A stretch of DNA of 64,000 bases from NCBI GenBank assembly GCA_012845835.1, contig JABAKD010000019.1:1039501-1103500 (forward strand). The letters run 5' to 3'. The notes under the pieces are model-generated. The model saw only the letters and a list, made by a program, of their open reading frames with translations, did not search any database and was not told the origin of the DNA. The position numbers and the translations under genes are program-made. Within the stretch, counting starts at the first letter, position 1. Each line of letters opens with the position of its first letter. Source of the stretch: Undaria pinnatifida. Its lineage: Eukaryota; Sar; Phaeophyceae; Laminariales; Alariaceae. This document shows positions 43,501 to 52,699 of the stretch, piece after piece.

Positions 43501-46276
43501 TTAAATATAACAACATAAAGTTATAGCTACATACGGAGTATATTTGCATTATGGAGACCAAGGCTACGGTAGGGGGGGTACCCCCATTTTCACCGATGTG
43601 TTTGAGCCACTCGCACGAGTGGCTCTGTACCCCACGGATGAAGATGGTTTACGCACTTGTTTTGGCGCAGCTTAGATCACCTTTGCATTGCGGATAAAAT
43701 TAGTCAATGTAAAACATGAAGAAAACGTAAGATCGCATAGGAACAAAGGGGTTACTCGCGCGAGTGACCCTTAGCCACTGAAATAAAAGGCCCAAAAGGA
43801 GACCCCCCTACCGTAGCCTGGGTCATGAACGAAGAATGAGTGGAGGCAGCCTACGAGCATAGACTTTCTTTGCATGCCATGTCTTATGTTTTCTGGTTTA
43901 TTGTTATGTTTGTTGTTATTTTTCTTGCTCTTTTTTTGTGATGCTTGTGAGTGATCGATATCGAAGCTCCCATCATTCATCAAGATCATCTCTTGTGCTG
44001 CACTTGTCGGATGGCCCAGACGCAACCGTAATAACAGCACATGCATTGCTGTTAGTCGAGGATGTCCAGCCCACGTACGTACGTACGTACGTAGAGCGCC
44101 GGAATACACTCCATGCTAAATTCAAAGTCCTTACCTCCAAAATGAAACTAAAAAAAGCTCAACATACTGTTCGACGAAACCACGGCAAACCCATAGACTA
44201 AACCCTTACTCGACGAAACTGCGGTAAACTGAAAGCGCCAAATTCAACGCTCGACGAAGCCACGGTAAACCCAGAACAATTGCTCGACGACACCACGATG
44301 AATCGCTAACAGTATCCTCGTGAAACCACATCAACCCGATAACTTAGGCTGCTGGCCTTTCGGCGGTTGTTCTCGTCGGTCACCACCCGCCCCGCTGCCG
44401 TTGCCCAGGCCTTGAACAACTCCAAGGTGGAGATCTCGTCGTACCCAGTGGCTTTGAGGATGGCGCTGCAGGCGTAGTCAAAGCCCTGTCATGCACAGTA
44501 GAAGCAAAACCACCAAAATCATAATCTGAATCATGATCTATAGATCTAGGGACAACTATGAAAAGAAGTATGTGAGTGTTAAAAGGTCAGAGCACAAACA
44601 CGATCCGCGCGGGGTTTCCATTCATGTTGTAGTAATATTTGGCGTTTTTCATGCGGGTAGAAAATAAACGTCTAGACTCTGGGGAAATATGTGCTTCAAA
44701 AGCTTTCGTCGTATTTATATAGTCTCCCTGCACACTGGCATGTAGTGTATCTTACGCAACGATTAGGAAAGGTGAAATTTTGAACGCGCTCCGAACGCGC
44801 GATGTATGACCCTGCCAAGCTCAGCAATAGACCTCTCTGCCATATCTGGGTATAGCCTATAGCCGGTTAGCTTTCGAGGAAATCGTCGATACTGTCAGCC
44901 GTGCATCATCGCTTGAGACATCGTACTATGTATGCACGGAACATATCGTGAAAAGCGTACCTGGAATAATACTATTAATAGCGTTACCTGCGTGTACGCC
45001 ATATATAAGCGGATAGCTCGAACAAACTTCTTCTTGACAAGCTGGATCATCGCTCAACATGTCGCACTACGCGAAACATCTTGTACTGCGTATTATAGCC
45101 TTAACACAACATTAATATGATTAGTACCTGCGTGTAGCCGATAGCCGGACAGCTTTCGAGGAACTTCTTGACAATGCGCTGAATCCTTGAGGTCACGTTG
45201 CAGCTCAGGCTCAGGCGTCGCACGTCCCACCCAACCGTGTCCAGATCTCGCTTGGAATCTCGTGTCATGATCCAGCTGTCGCGTGGGTGCGTGTCAAGAT
45301 CCCTCTCCGAACCTCTTGCGGTCGCCCGGGTAGCATGGCGTGCTTGCCAGCACCAAGACATGGCGTATTTGCGCCAGCGGGCAACGCGTCCAGCGGAAGA
45401 CTCGGGGAGCGGGCCATCACTGTGATCGTCATCGTCGGCGTCCTCGAAGCCTAGCGCGTCCATCACCCCCCGGCCTAGCCTGGACATGAAACCGTCAAAG
45501 GCATCTCCAACCTGGTCGAAGATCGAAGCATCCTCCTCGTTGTTGCCAACCCCCCCAGGACTGCCGACGCGGTCACCGGTGTTCCTGCTGCGACCGCTCT
45601 CACTGCCACCCTCTCGTCTCTCTGGACCACCTCCGCCGCCGCCACCCCCGTCGCCACCGCCGCCACCGCAACCCGCGCGAAGTCCGTCATTTGACCCGAA
45701 GCACGCGAAAATAAGAGGAGTAGCGCACTGCGCCAGCTTCACCTGCCACGTTGCGTCTACCTCTTCTTCTTTTCCCCCTGCCTGGGGTTCTTCTCCTGCC
45801 TGGGGTGTGACGGTTTCTCCGAGGGCATCGTAAGGCAAAAAAAACTCGTCCTCCTCCTCCTCGAACTGTAGCGGACGAGCCAAGGCCGAGTCGAAGGCTA
45901 CCGCAGTGTCATGATGAGCTGCCGCCCACGTTCTGACCGGAACCTCATCGTGGTCGAGGTAGTGCGAGTCAAGCTCTCTTGTCTGGGGCATGGGGGTTTC
46001 CACTACCGCCTCAATCTCGTTCCCTGGACGAGGCAAGGGGGTTTCTCCAACCGCACTGCCCGACACGACAATCTCGTCGTGGTCGCTAAGATGGCGAGTT
46101 AAGGCCGCATCGTAGGCTAGCGTGGTAGTGTGATGAGCTACCACCCACGACCCGACCGAAGCTTGTTCGTCAAGGAAATAGAAGTCATGGCACTGGGAGT
46201 CGGTATCCGAGTTGGTATTACTGTTAGCGGGAGTGCTGCTGGTGCTGGTGCTCGCAGCGGATGGTGTGCTTCTCAT
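31150..46276 (-). CDS. Five-exon gene of unknown function, copy B (inflated introns)
   Basis: Paralogue of the gene at 607-5342. Exons are 46276-45128 (383 codons from ATG), 44485-44387, 43309-43179, 37099-36931 and 31272-31150. Exons 2-5 match copy A in length and phase, and donors GTACTA, GTGAGC and GTGAGT are intact. The predicted product is about 556 residues, of unknown function. Intron 3 (about 6.1 kb) and intron 4 (about 5.7 kb) are filled by poly-G/poly-C repeats, TATTATAGTAGAG arrays, GAACTTC minisatellites and stem-loop repeats. The equivalent introns of copy A are 0.5 and 1.3 kb. Exon 4 differs from copy A at about five of 56 residues and exon 3 at about eight of 43, with no indels. 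That suggests either selection on both copies or a fairly recent duplication. Transcription through such introns is unproven. Confidence 0.58.
31290..31690 (-). repeat. G-rich minisatellite, copy B
   Basis: Orthologue of the 745-1262 tract, again abutting exon 5. Same (TATTG)(G)n units, differently expanded. Confidence 0.7.
32378..32470 (+). repeat. Stem-loop/T-tail repeat, copy 1 (diverged)
   Basis: Reads GTGTATCACGCAGCTTGCAA, then GATGAG-like, then GAACTCACAGCTGGTGTGTT. Only the last 80 bases match the family; the inner loop differs completely. Confidence 0.7.
32570..32700 (+). repeat. Telomere-like 20-bp tandem array
   Basis: About five to six copies of GGGGCTAGGGTTGGGTTTGG with TTAGGG-like cores. 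Similar degenerate GGGTTAGGG patches occur at 5520-5600, 6741-6765, 46360-46440, 56150-56190 and 57900-57945. Confidence 0.7.
32898..32935 (-). pseudogene. Echo of the exon 5 acceptor in intron 4 of copy B
   Basis: Minus strand reads CTCAG|CTACGCAAGGGACAAC, which parallels CTCAG|CTAAGCAAGGGCCAG at the true exon 5. It lies beside the same G-rich minisatellite and the same downstream tail (33258-33400 against 31683-31815), so a whole intron block was duplicated. Confidence 0.5.
34370..34790 (+). repeat. GAACTTC/GAAGTTC palindromic minisatellite, block 1
   Basis: About seven to eight units of roughly 50 bp with core TACCCGGAACTTCTGGAAGT followed by TCTGTAAGAC. The core contains the palindrome ACTTCnGGAAGT. 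ORFs here are repeat translations. Confidence 0.75.
34800..35560. other. AT-rich interval with no assigned feature
   Basis: AT-rich to about 35300, then mixed. Short ORFs on both strands show no domain. It lies inside intron 4 of copy B. Confidence 0.5.
35570..35765 (+). repeat. GAACTTC minisatellite, block 2
   Basis: Same unit family as 34370-34790, about four copies, separated from block 1 by about 0.8 kb of AT-rich sequence. Confidence 0.7.
36142..36412 (+). repeat. Stem-loop/T-tail repeat, copy 2
   Basis: 5'-truncated copy in intron 4 of gene copy B, absent from the matching site of copy A (about 1597). It ends CTCACAGCTGGAGTGTATTT then CCATTTTTTATAAT. Short TATAAT words flank it. Confidence 0.75.
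36653..36730 (-). pseudogene. Decayed duplicate of exon 4 in intron 4, copy B
   Basis: Minus-strand reading gives LSIGTDMKDVQLSQGKK then GTGAGT. It lacks the one-base insertion seen in copy A, so the 3' half stays open here, but no acceptor or 5' half is preserved. Confidence 0.5.
37600..37700 (+). repeat. TATTATAGTAGAG array, short block
   Basis: About seven imperfect 13-14 bp units next to stem-loop copy 3. Confidence 0.75.
37701..38690 (-). repeat. Stem-loop/T-tail repeat, copy 3, with poly-C extension
   Basis: On minus it ends with the family stem-loop and tail. Toward its 5' side it continues into units of about 200 bp containing CTTACAGG(A)TATAC and long C-runs (G-runs on plus of up to about 20 bases). 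Confidence 0.75.
38690..39430 (+). repeat. TATTATAGTAGAG minisatellite, main block
   Basis: About 50 units of 13-14 bp with occasional GTAG or ACTA variants. A 30-bp scrap of the stem-loop tail (ACACTCCAGCTGTGAGATAG) is embedded at 39216-39240. Confidence 0.85.
39430..40060. other. AT-rich interval, no gene seen
   Basis: Inside intron 3 of gene copy B. The 80-residue minus ORF at 39491-39733 has hydrophobic stretches but no known motif. Confidence 0.45.
40067..40150 (+). repeat. Stem-loop/T-tail repeat, copy 4 (diverged)
   Basis: Reads ACGCAGCTTGCAAAGATAAC, TTGACCTGAAATTCGTCAAA, CTCACGGCTGACG. The inner stem is TTGAC/GTCAA instead of TCGA/TCGA, a compensated change. Confidence 0.65.
40196..41600 (-). 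repeat. Stem-loop/T-tail repeat, copy 5, with tandem poly-C units
   Basis: Head-to-head with copy 4. Upstream (to the right on plus) are about six units with TGTGCGCGGAAACTATAAA, ATCTGAC(A/G)G, TCCTGTAAGTCGTATAACCG and G-runs on plus, then two longer units with GTGCTAG(A/G)TCTAGGCGATGG. Confidence 0.75.
41605..41889 (-). pseudogene. Minus-strand ORF fragment sharing a conserved segment with 59220-59340
   Basis: 94 codons. The segment KIESVVTGQAPVTLELRK continues to EKHKPKVI and matches IIKSVVTGQAPVTLELRN ... EKHKPKVV on plus at 59233-59340, including a preceding hydrophobic run. The same frame is kept in both places despite indels. Function unknown; perhaps a shared exon of a mobile gene. 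Confidence 0.35.
41900..42440. other. No gene seen
   Basis: Contains an (AT)n run at 42202-42220. ORFs on both strands are short and unrecognised. Confidence 0.45.
42507..42620 (+). repeat. (CTACCCT)n heptamer array
   Basis: About 16 nearly perfect copies of CTACCCT (TAGAGGG on the other strand reading the permuted CCCTCTA), telomere-like but not the TTAGGG or TTTAGGG type. Confidence 0.85.
42640..43170. other. Intron 3 of copy B, right part, no separate feature
   Basis: Three ATGCTACTATTA units at 42740-42775. The rest becomes collinear with copy A from about 43095. Confidence 0.45.
43560..43820. other. Inverted-repeat segment in intron 2 of copy B, absent from copy A
   Basis: GGCTACGGTAGGGGGGTACCCCC at 43564 recurs inverted near 43800 (CCCCCCTACCGTAGCC), and GAGTGGCTC/GAGTGACCC words lie inside. 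A roughly 255-bp insertion with terminal inverted repeats of about 16 bp, so a MITE-like element is possible. Confidence 0.45.
44140..44340 (+). repeat. Short minisatellite in intron 2, copy B
   Basis: Orthologue of 3330-3530 with the same CGACGAAACCACGGTAAACC units, which confirms it existed before the duplication. Confidence 0.6.
44846..45060 (-). pseudogene. Two decayed exon-1-end echoes, copy B intron 1
   Basis: 44998-45060 reads MIQLVKKKFV before the frame is lost and still ends CAG|GTAACG. 44846-44890 reads DDFLES, a stop, then PAIGYTQ, and its donor has become AT. Both are orthologous to echoes in copy A, so they predate the segmental duplication. Confidence 0.55.
45128..46276 (-). 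CDS. Exon 1 of copy B with intact ATG
   Basis: The ATG at 46276 opens a Ser/Thr/Asn-rich leader (MRSTPSAASTSTSS...) that aligns in frame with untranslated sequence in copy A. The two AHH-x-T repeats, acidic blocks, poly-Gly run and RDLDT units all follow as in copy A. The exon closes with FLESCPAIGYTQ and donor GTACTA at 45127. Differences from copy A inside the Gly-rich linker are whole-codon indels, which keeps the frame open and favours a real coding exon. Plus-strand ORFs at 45198-46102 are shadows. Confidence 0.58.
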
Positions 46277-47004
46277 CCTGTACCGGCTCGGGGCCAGGCT
46301 TGAAGCCCTGCTGCGACGTATTCGAGGTGAAACCGCACATCCGAGTACTAGTTATGATTAGGGCTAGGAATAGGGATATAGGGGTCAGGGGTAGGGATTG
46401 TGATAGGATTAGGGTTAGGGATAGGGTGAGGGTTAAGTTTGATGAGACAAACTGACACGGGGCCGTAGAATTTTCTTCAAAAGGTTGGTCGCCAAATCGA
46501 TTCTGTTCAACTGGTCGCCAAATTGATGCTATTATTCAACCAACGAGCAGTATCGTATGTGTTTTTACACCTACCTGGTATATCACATGAAGCACCAAAA
46601 AGTGCAAAGGGCAGAAGCAGCGTTGTTTTCGGAACTCTGTTTTAATGATTTGGCAATAGCGCGACTAAACAGAGCCCAGATCAGAGCTGTCGGAAACAAC
46701 GTTGTACTGGGAAGGGAAGTTGGGATTTTTTTCAGAAAAAAGCCTGTGGATAACTACGTATTAGTACGGTGTTTCGGCTTCCGGAGGACAGTGTTGCTCC
46801 ATTCCACCCGCGCCACATACAGCAGTGGGGCCCATATAATAATGCAGTTAGATTAAGGAGGCCTCTCTATATTGTGCGGTTGAAATCGGTTGGCACGACT
46901 GTAACTCTGATTAGTACAGCTGCCTATGCCCACGAACAGAGCGGCCTCGCGATATAGATAGGGTGGTCAAAATCTACTATAATACCTGGTACCGCCTTAT
47001 TATA

Positions 47005-47594
47005 TTATAAAAAATGAAAATACACTCCAGCTGTGAGATCGAAGATTTCGTCGAAACTCATCTTTGCAAGCTGTGTGTGATACTCCGATCGCGCGCATTA
47101 CGAGTTGTGTGTCCTCATTAAGGATATAGGTCGGCGACTCCCCTTACAACTACAGTGTAGCTATCAGGGTCAACAGGGTGATTTTAGTCAGTCTGTGCGC
47201 GGAAACTATAAAACCCGTTTCTGAGAGGGACAAAATCTGACAGCTGTGGAGGGAAATGTATCCTTTTATCAAGTGAATCTTGTAAGTCGAATAACCGGTG
47301 AGGGGGGGGGGCGGAGTTTTGAAGGACGTGGGGGCCTGGTTTTGATCAAAAGCGAGCGGGTTTGGAGGAGGGGGGGGGGGGGAAGGGGGGGCAATTTGTG
47401 CATGTAAGCTATAAATCCTTTCAAGGGGATAAATCTGACGGTTTTGGCACCAGTTTATTATGGGGGGGGGGGGGGGGGGGGTTGGGGCGGGGGGGGAGGC
47501 GTGTGGGGCAGCTCAATATGTGCGTGGAAACTATACATTATTTTGAGGGGATAAATGTGACGGTTTTGGAAATAATGCATCAGTTTATCATGTA
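47005..47594 (-). mobile_element. 590-bp stem-loop element with 8-bp target duplication
   Basis: Flanked by TTATTATA at 46997-47004 and 47595-47602. Copy A of the segmental duplication has one empty site, TTCTTATA at 6098-6105, in otherwise collinear sequence. On minus it ends in the family stem-loop followed by GTGTATTTTCATTTTTTATA. No terminal inverted repeats, no ORF of note. The structure fits target-primed retroposition of a non-autonomous element. Confidence 0.75.
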
Positions 47595-47919
47595 TTATTA
47601 TATACCAGGTACCAGGTAGCTCCAATGCTGCATTTATTTCCTTTTCTCGGCGGTTCGTTTTTTCCTGCGGCGTTTCGTCTGTCCCTAAAGCTATGTCTGC
47701 CGGTGTGGTAGTTTTGTTTGTGCCGATTATCGAATGTCTCAACCCTTCTGAGACCCTTTTCGAGCGAGCAAACAAAAAATAACGAAAACAAATCTTGTCA
47801 AGTGTCTACAGTCGGAAGAGCGGGCAGCAGTACAGTACCACTATCTTGCAGATAGAGGCATGAATAGCACAAATTGTTGGTTAACATATATATATATATA
47901 TGTTGTCCCGTGATATGCG

Positions 47920-48025
47920 CGATCGGTGTATCACACACAGCTTGCAACGATGAGTCTCGACAACATGTTCGATCTCACAGCTGGAGTGTATTTTTACTTT
48001 TACATTATACAAGGGCTCCGCATGG
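47920..48025 (+). repeat. Stem-loop/T-tail repeat, copy 7
   Basis: GTATCACACACAGCTTGCAA, CGATGAGTCTCGACAACATG, TTCGATCTCACAGCTGGAGT, then GTATTTTTACTTTTACATTA. Strongly 5'-truncated. Confidence 0.7.
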
Positions 48026-48365
48026 GTGGGGCAGGGCAGCACTTCGACTTGTTCGATTCGACTTGTTCGATTCAATGTCCGATAGAGAGTAAAACCTGTT
48101 GCTACGCAACACATAGTATGCGCGTGTAGAAGGTGAAATAATGCCAAAACATCGATATATACTAGCAGTGGACTACTTACTTCTTCTGCCGTTTCTTGCG
48201 TGAATCCGATTCCAAACTTTATCATAATATTTCGATAGGATAATCCGAGCCCACGCAGATTGACCCTCTAGTCTGGCAACAAAGAGACGTTTCGAATGCG
48301 CTTCTTGATGTTTTGACCCAACCAAGCATCCAGGGCTAGCAAGGGGGTGGACATGTATGCGGCAT
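48005..48365 (+). repeat. Duplicated block, copy 1 (pair with 51190-51500)
   Basis: Shares GGGCAGGGCAG, TTGTTCGATTCAATRT, GTGAATCCGAT, TTGACCC/CTGACCC TAGTCTGGC and ACGAAAC words in order. Noncoding. Confidence 0.65.
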
Positions 48366-48719
48366 TTTTTCTATGTAGCCACTGAGAGGAGCGAACTGAG
48401 CCAGCTTCTGCTACACTATGCATGATAGTATCTAGATCCGAGGCTCACAGACCGACTGTCTGTGTGTATAGTCTAATCGTGGAGAAACTTGCTAACGGTA
48501 TTCTTGGCGTGAAACACGGTGTCGCTGTTTTCAGCATTAATTTCCTTGAATGCTATTTTAATAATAGTGCTGTTACTTGTTGCTATCTGGTTGATATACT
48601 ATTAGTAGTAGTACGCGATAGCACTGAACTAAGAATTTGGCAGTTAGTTAAGGATTTCAGGCTCGAGTTTTAGACGAAAATAAAACAAAAAGATATTCTA
48701 CCTGGTATGGCCTTTTTTC

Positions 48720-49345
48720 TGATCGCTGGTCGTTCATTGGCCGGGGATCGTACTTAAAGTAACCGTCATCTGGGGACGCGTGGTCCCATCCCAGGATCAT
48801 AATCAATCCACACATACATATACAACTCCGACAACCCGGGAAGAAAAAAACACGGATGGAGGACTGATATATCTCCCCGCACAGTGTGGAAGTCCCCAAC
48901 CCCACCGACCGGCCGATCACTGATTGGCTGGGGGTCGTATATTACAGAGCCAGCTCCACCCGGGGACGATATTGTCCCATCCCCGGTCTCGAGGTCATTG
49001 CATACATCTAAAAATTAGGCAAACCGGGGAATAAAACCAATTTGTCTCCGGTTGTCACCACCACTACCGGTGTGAAAGCCCCGACTCCGTTGGCTAAAAT
49101 CGCTGATTGGTTCTAGCTCCACAGCCCCGCCCCACCCTAGAAGGATGGTAGATGCTCGCCAACCAATGGGGGGCAGTTCCGTCGCACACGGGGAAGATAG
49201 GGCCCCATCTCCGGTTCAGAAATCCTCCGAATCTCTACAGCTCCAACAACACGGGAACTTTAACGATGATCTCCCGGGTCGATACCTCCCCGCACGGCGT
49301 GTCAACCCCGACCCCATTGGCTTATTCGTGATTTGCTGGTAGGCT
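48720..49345 (+). repeat. Three tandem units of about 190-220 bp
   Basis: Each has CTGGGGACG..(G)TCCCATC, ACC(C)GGGAA, TCTCCCCGCAC, GTGTGGAAGTCCCC-like and CTGATTGGCT. The recurring ATTGG is an inverted CCAAT word, but no gene lies next to it. Confidence 0.6.
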
Positions 49346-49807
49346 TTGACCCAATAAGCTCCGAAATTTTTCTCGCACACTTCCGTACACGGCAAACATT
49401 TGCAATGCGAGCGCAATTCGAGCAGCTATTTGCATGATAGGTCGCACAAAAAAGCTATTTTAAGCCGATATATCATGTTGCCGTGCCGAGCAAGCATGCT
49501 CAAAATGAGGGTGCGAAACACTTCAACAGTAAAACAACAGCACCAAACGCAATATATAAAATAACGAATTAGAGCGATTTGTATCCAGGATTCATGGCCC
49601 CCCGGTTACAAACACAATTCCGAACACAACAAAATGTTGTGTTCAAAGAAAAACGACATAATAAATGGAACTATCACTGGCACAACACGATCATAATAAC
49701 CGTGAAAAAAAACTGAAATGAGGCCAAAACAGTGGGTATATGACCCACGTAATGGTGGTTGAATAGTCATGGAATACTATAACAACCTCTTTGTCACTTA
49801 TACGACA

Positions 49808-49980
49808 CCGAAATGTTCCTACCTACGCTGATAGGCGTTCTCAGCAGTTTGTTGATCCTATTTTTTTTGCATTTCTGCAAAGAAAATCATATCTCACAAC
49901 AGTGGGAATCAAACTCAAGGACCAACGCCAGTAGTATTCGAAGGGAACCACTAGATAGACCACCGAGGCGACCGGCTCTA
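49808..49980 (-). repeat. tRNA-derived SINE candidate, copy 1
   Basis: On minus it starts GCCGGTCGCCTCGGTGGTCT, has an A-box-like GGTGGTCTA..AGTGG and a B-box-like GAGTTTGATTCCC about 40 nt later, then an A-rich body (TGCAAAAAAAATAGGATCAA) and ends CTGCTGAGAACGCC. A pol III promoter layout with tRNA-like head is the SINE hallmark. Confidence 0.6.
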
Positions 49981-49989
49981 TATAACTTA

Positions 49990-50105
49990 CAAGAGATGAT
50001 CAATCGGCAATCAGCAGCAAGGAGCACGTCATGTAGGAAGCAAAAAACAAAAGTTTTCGTCAGTTACGTACCAACACGACCGCTATTTTTCCAGTTGACC
50101 GCGGC
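49990..50105 (+). repeat. Dispersed repeat, pair with 52597-52695
   Basis: AAGAGATG(A/G)TCAATC(G/A)GCAA TCAGCAGCAAGGAGCA and GTCAGTTACGTACCAAC are shared. It adjoins SINE copy 1. Confidence 0.65.
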
Positions 50106-50589
50106 AAACGACCAAACCATACGAAAAACACGTCATCGCTCAAAAGTTGTTTTTTTTTTCTTCTTGTCGGGTGTCCGTGGTTGTTGTACGTTGTTGTTGG
50201 CGCGTATCCTATTAATATTTTATCACATATTATATTTTCATGTGCCTATTCACCCGATTTTATACACATTCTTCACAAGTCCTGCAGACGTTATTTGCGT
50301 AAGAGATCGCGCAACAAAACGATTCTGCGCCTATATCAGGTTGACGCGCAGACCAACCACGCTCAAAATGAGAAACACTTCAACCGCACCAAACGCAATA
50401 TAAAAAGACGAAGTAGAGCGATCTACTACTGGTATAATAACACGCGCTCAAGCCCTGCAGACGTCAAGCAAAACAAAAACGCTCGAGATTATACCACCGC
50501 AATACTAAACACTTCAGCAACTACCGTTTGGAAATTATGTCAATTTTAGAATCATCCAGACGCTGCAGATGTCAAGATACAACCGAATT

Positions 50590-51130
50590 CTAAAGATTAC
50601 ATTTTCAAAATACAATACTATTGCAACTTCTCGCTTGTCTCGCTCAGCATCCACCCGCTTTTACGCCGAGGTACCGAACGGATAAGGAAGGTCGAGGGGC
50701 GTTGGACCCGCCCCCGAAGACGTTTACGTGTTTTATTCGTTTAAACCCTGCAGACGTCAAGTAAAACAAACAAACGCTCAAGCCCTGCAGACGTCAACCA
50801 AAACAAACGCTCGAGAGTATACCACCGCAAAATTCCAAACTTTAGCAACTACCGTTTGGAAATGATGCCAAATTTGGAAATCATACAGACGCTGCAGACA
50901 TCAAGATACAACCGAAGTCTAAATATTACATTTCAAAATACAATGTTTTTGCAACTTCTCGTTTTCCTCGCTCAGCACCCATCCGCGTTCACGTCGAGGT
51001 GCCGAACGGATAAGGCAGGGCGAGGGGCATTGGAGCCGCCCCCCGAAGACGGCGATCGAACGAAGCGATTTGACCGAGGATTCCAGTTCCGAGAATCGCA
51101 TACTGAGGCCGAGACAAAAAAAAACTGCTG
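50590..51130 (+). repeat. Dispersed GCCGCCCCCCGAAGACGG family, two copies
   Basis: Copies at 50620-50735 and 50930-51130 share CGCTCAGCA(T/C)CCA(T/C)CCG, GAACGGATAAGG and GCCCCCGAAGACG. The second continues to GAGAATCGCATACTGAGGCC. Related copies: 53455-53530 (partial), 54305-54500, 61240-61440. Confidence 0.7.
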
Positions 51131-51189
51131 ACCGAATAAAAAAGAAAGATCATATATATATATATATATATGCCGGCATTCGCCGGCAC

Positions 51190-51500
51190 CTATGCTTCGG
51201 GTAGGGCAGGGCAGTAATTCGAATTGTTCGATTCAATATTTTGTAGAGTAAAAAAAGTCACCTCTCACAATCATAGTCTGCGCGTACAGTATTTAAGGTA
51301 ATGCCAAGAGTTCAATATAGACTAACAATCATAACAATGTACTACTATTAATAGACTAATAGCTACCGTTTTTTAAGTGAATCCGATACGCCGACTGACC
51401 CTTTAGTCTGGCGACGAAACGTGTCGAGTGCGTTTTTTATTATAGTTTTACTCAATCAAACATCCGGGGCAAGTAAGGTGACTGATCATGTCTGCTGTGT
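51190..51500 (+). repeat. Duplicated block, copy 2
   Basis: Relative of 48005-48365. Immediately left is an (AT)n run followed by a hairpin TGCCGGC-ATTC-GCCGGCA at 51171-51188. Confidence 0.65.
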
Positions 51501-51509
51501 GTGATATGA

Positions 51510-51800
51510 AAAGTTGTATATGGACCACTTGCATAATACAACAACAGTCAGTCCAGATCGAGTCGGTCGGTGCAACTTGCTTCGGTATCGTATTGTTACA
51601 GCAGCGGTAATACACACTTCACTTTTTTTATTTTTCCCATCCCATTTATTGTGATGCTCGCATTAATCTCGCCCTCCCAGTAGTATAACTTAGATCCGGG
51701 GTCATACAGCGGGCTCCCCTCCCCCCTCCCCACTACGGTACCTGCGCTAATTTTTATCGCGAAAAGAATTCAGCATTTTTTTCCCTCGTCGATTCGCGTC
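51510..51800. other. No feature seen
   Basis: Mixed sequence between two repeats, no ORF of note. Confidence 0.4.
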
Positions 51801-51805
51801 GATTT

Positions 51806-51988
51806 GTACCTACCCACGCTGCTAGGCGATTTCAGCAGTTTGTTGATCCTTTTATTCCAATTTTTTGTGCAAATAATAAAGCCAACAAAGCTCACAACGG
51901 TGGTTATTTAACTCAAAGACCAACGGTAGTATTAATAGTCTTTAGTAGCATGCGAGTGTAACCCCACTAGACCTCCGGGGCGACAGGC
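51806..51988 (-). repeat. tRNA-derived SINE candidate, copy 2
   Basis: Same layout as 49808-49980 (GCCTGTCGCCCCGGAGGTCT..., body with GCACAAAAAATTGGAATAAA). More diverged at the B box. Confidence 0.55.
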
Positions 51989-52002
51989 TCTATACTATAA
52001 AA

Positions 52003-52295
52003 GTAAAAATACAATCCATGCAGCTGTGAGATCGAAGATTCCGTCGAAACTCATATTTGCAAGCATGTGTGTGACACTCAGATCGCGCGTATTACGGGTT
52101 GTGTGTCCTCATTAAGGATATAGGTCGGCGACTCCCCTGCGAACTACAGTGTAGCTTAGGGGGGTCAACAGGGTGATGTTAGTCAGTCTGCGCGCGGAAA
52201 CTATAAAACCCGTTTTTGAGGGTGACGGAATCTGACAGCTGTGGAAGGAAATGCATCAGTTTATCAAGTGCATCCTGTGAGTCGTATAACCGGCA
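52003..52295 (-). repeat. Stem-loop/T-tail repeat, copy 8
   Basis: Minus-strand copy ending CTCACAGCTGCATGGATTGT then ATTTTTACTTTTATA. It starts near 52295 within GTCGTATAACCGG, so it is 5'-truncated relative to copies 3 and 5. Confidence 0.7.
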
Positions 52296-52596
52296 TATCA
52301 CTCACTGCCCCGGTGGCGTGTCAGGTTATATCCTCGAGCCTGGAATAGGTTTGCTTCGCGAGTTCGACTTCCCCCGAGTGCGTACTCGTAAAAAAAAACG
52401 TCTTGTGCTTTGCGGAAAGCGCAAGAGCGTGAGTTAACAACACTCGATGGAAAATCAAGGATCAGTGGGTGCTGAATCCTATGCGCCAAAAAACATGAAG
52501 GCAATAACCAAGTGGGGGAAGGAAAGGACGACACCTGTGACCACGGTTTGTATGTCCAGAAGCTGGAAAGTAGAAGTGTGCAAAAAAAAAAACGCA

Positions 52597-52695
52597 CTAG
52601 AAGAGATGGTCAATCAGCAATCAGCAGCAAGGAGCATGTCAAGTAAGAAGCAACCCAAACTTATTTGTCAGTTACGTACCAACGCGACCGCCTGC
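52597..52695 (+). repeat. Dispersed repeat, pair with 49990-50105
   Basis: Second copy of the block, here without the adjacent SINE. Confidence 0.65.
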
Positions 52696-52699
52696 ACAT

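Noticed and set aside
49813-50403. 196-residue plus ORF
   Set aside because: Its first half is the antisense of a SINE candidate and its middle is a dispersed repeat.
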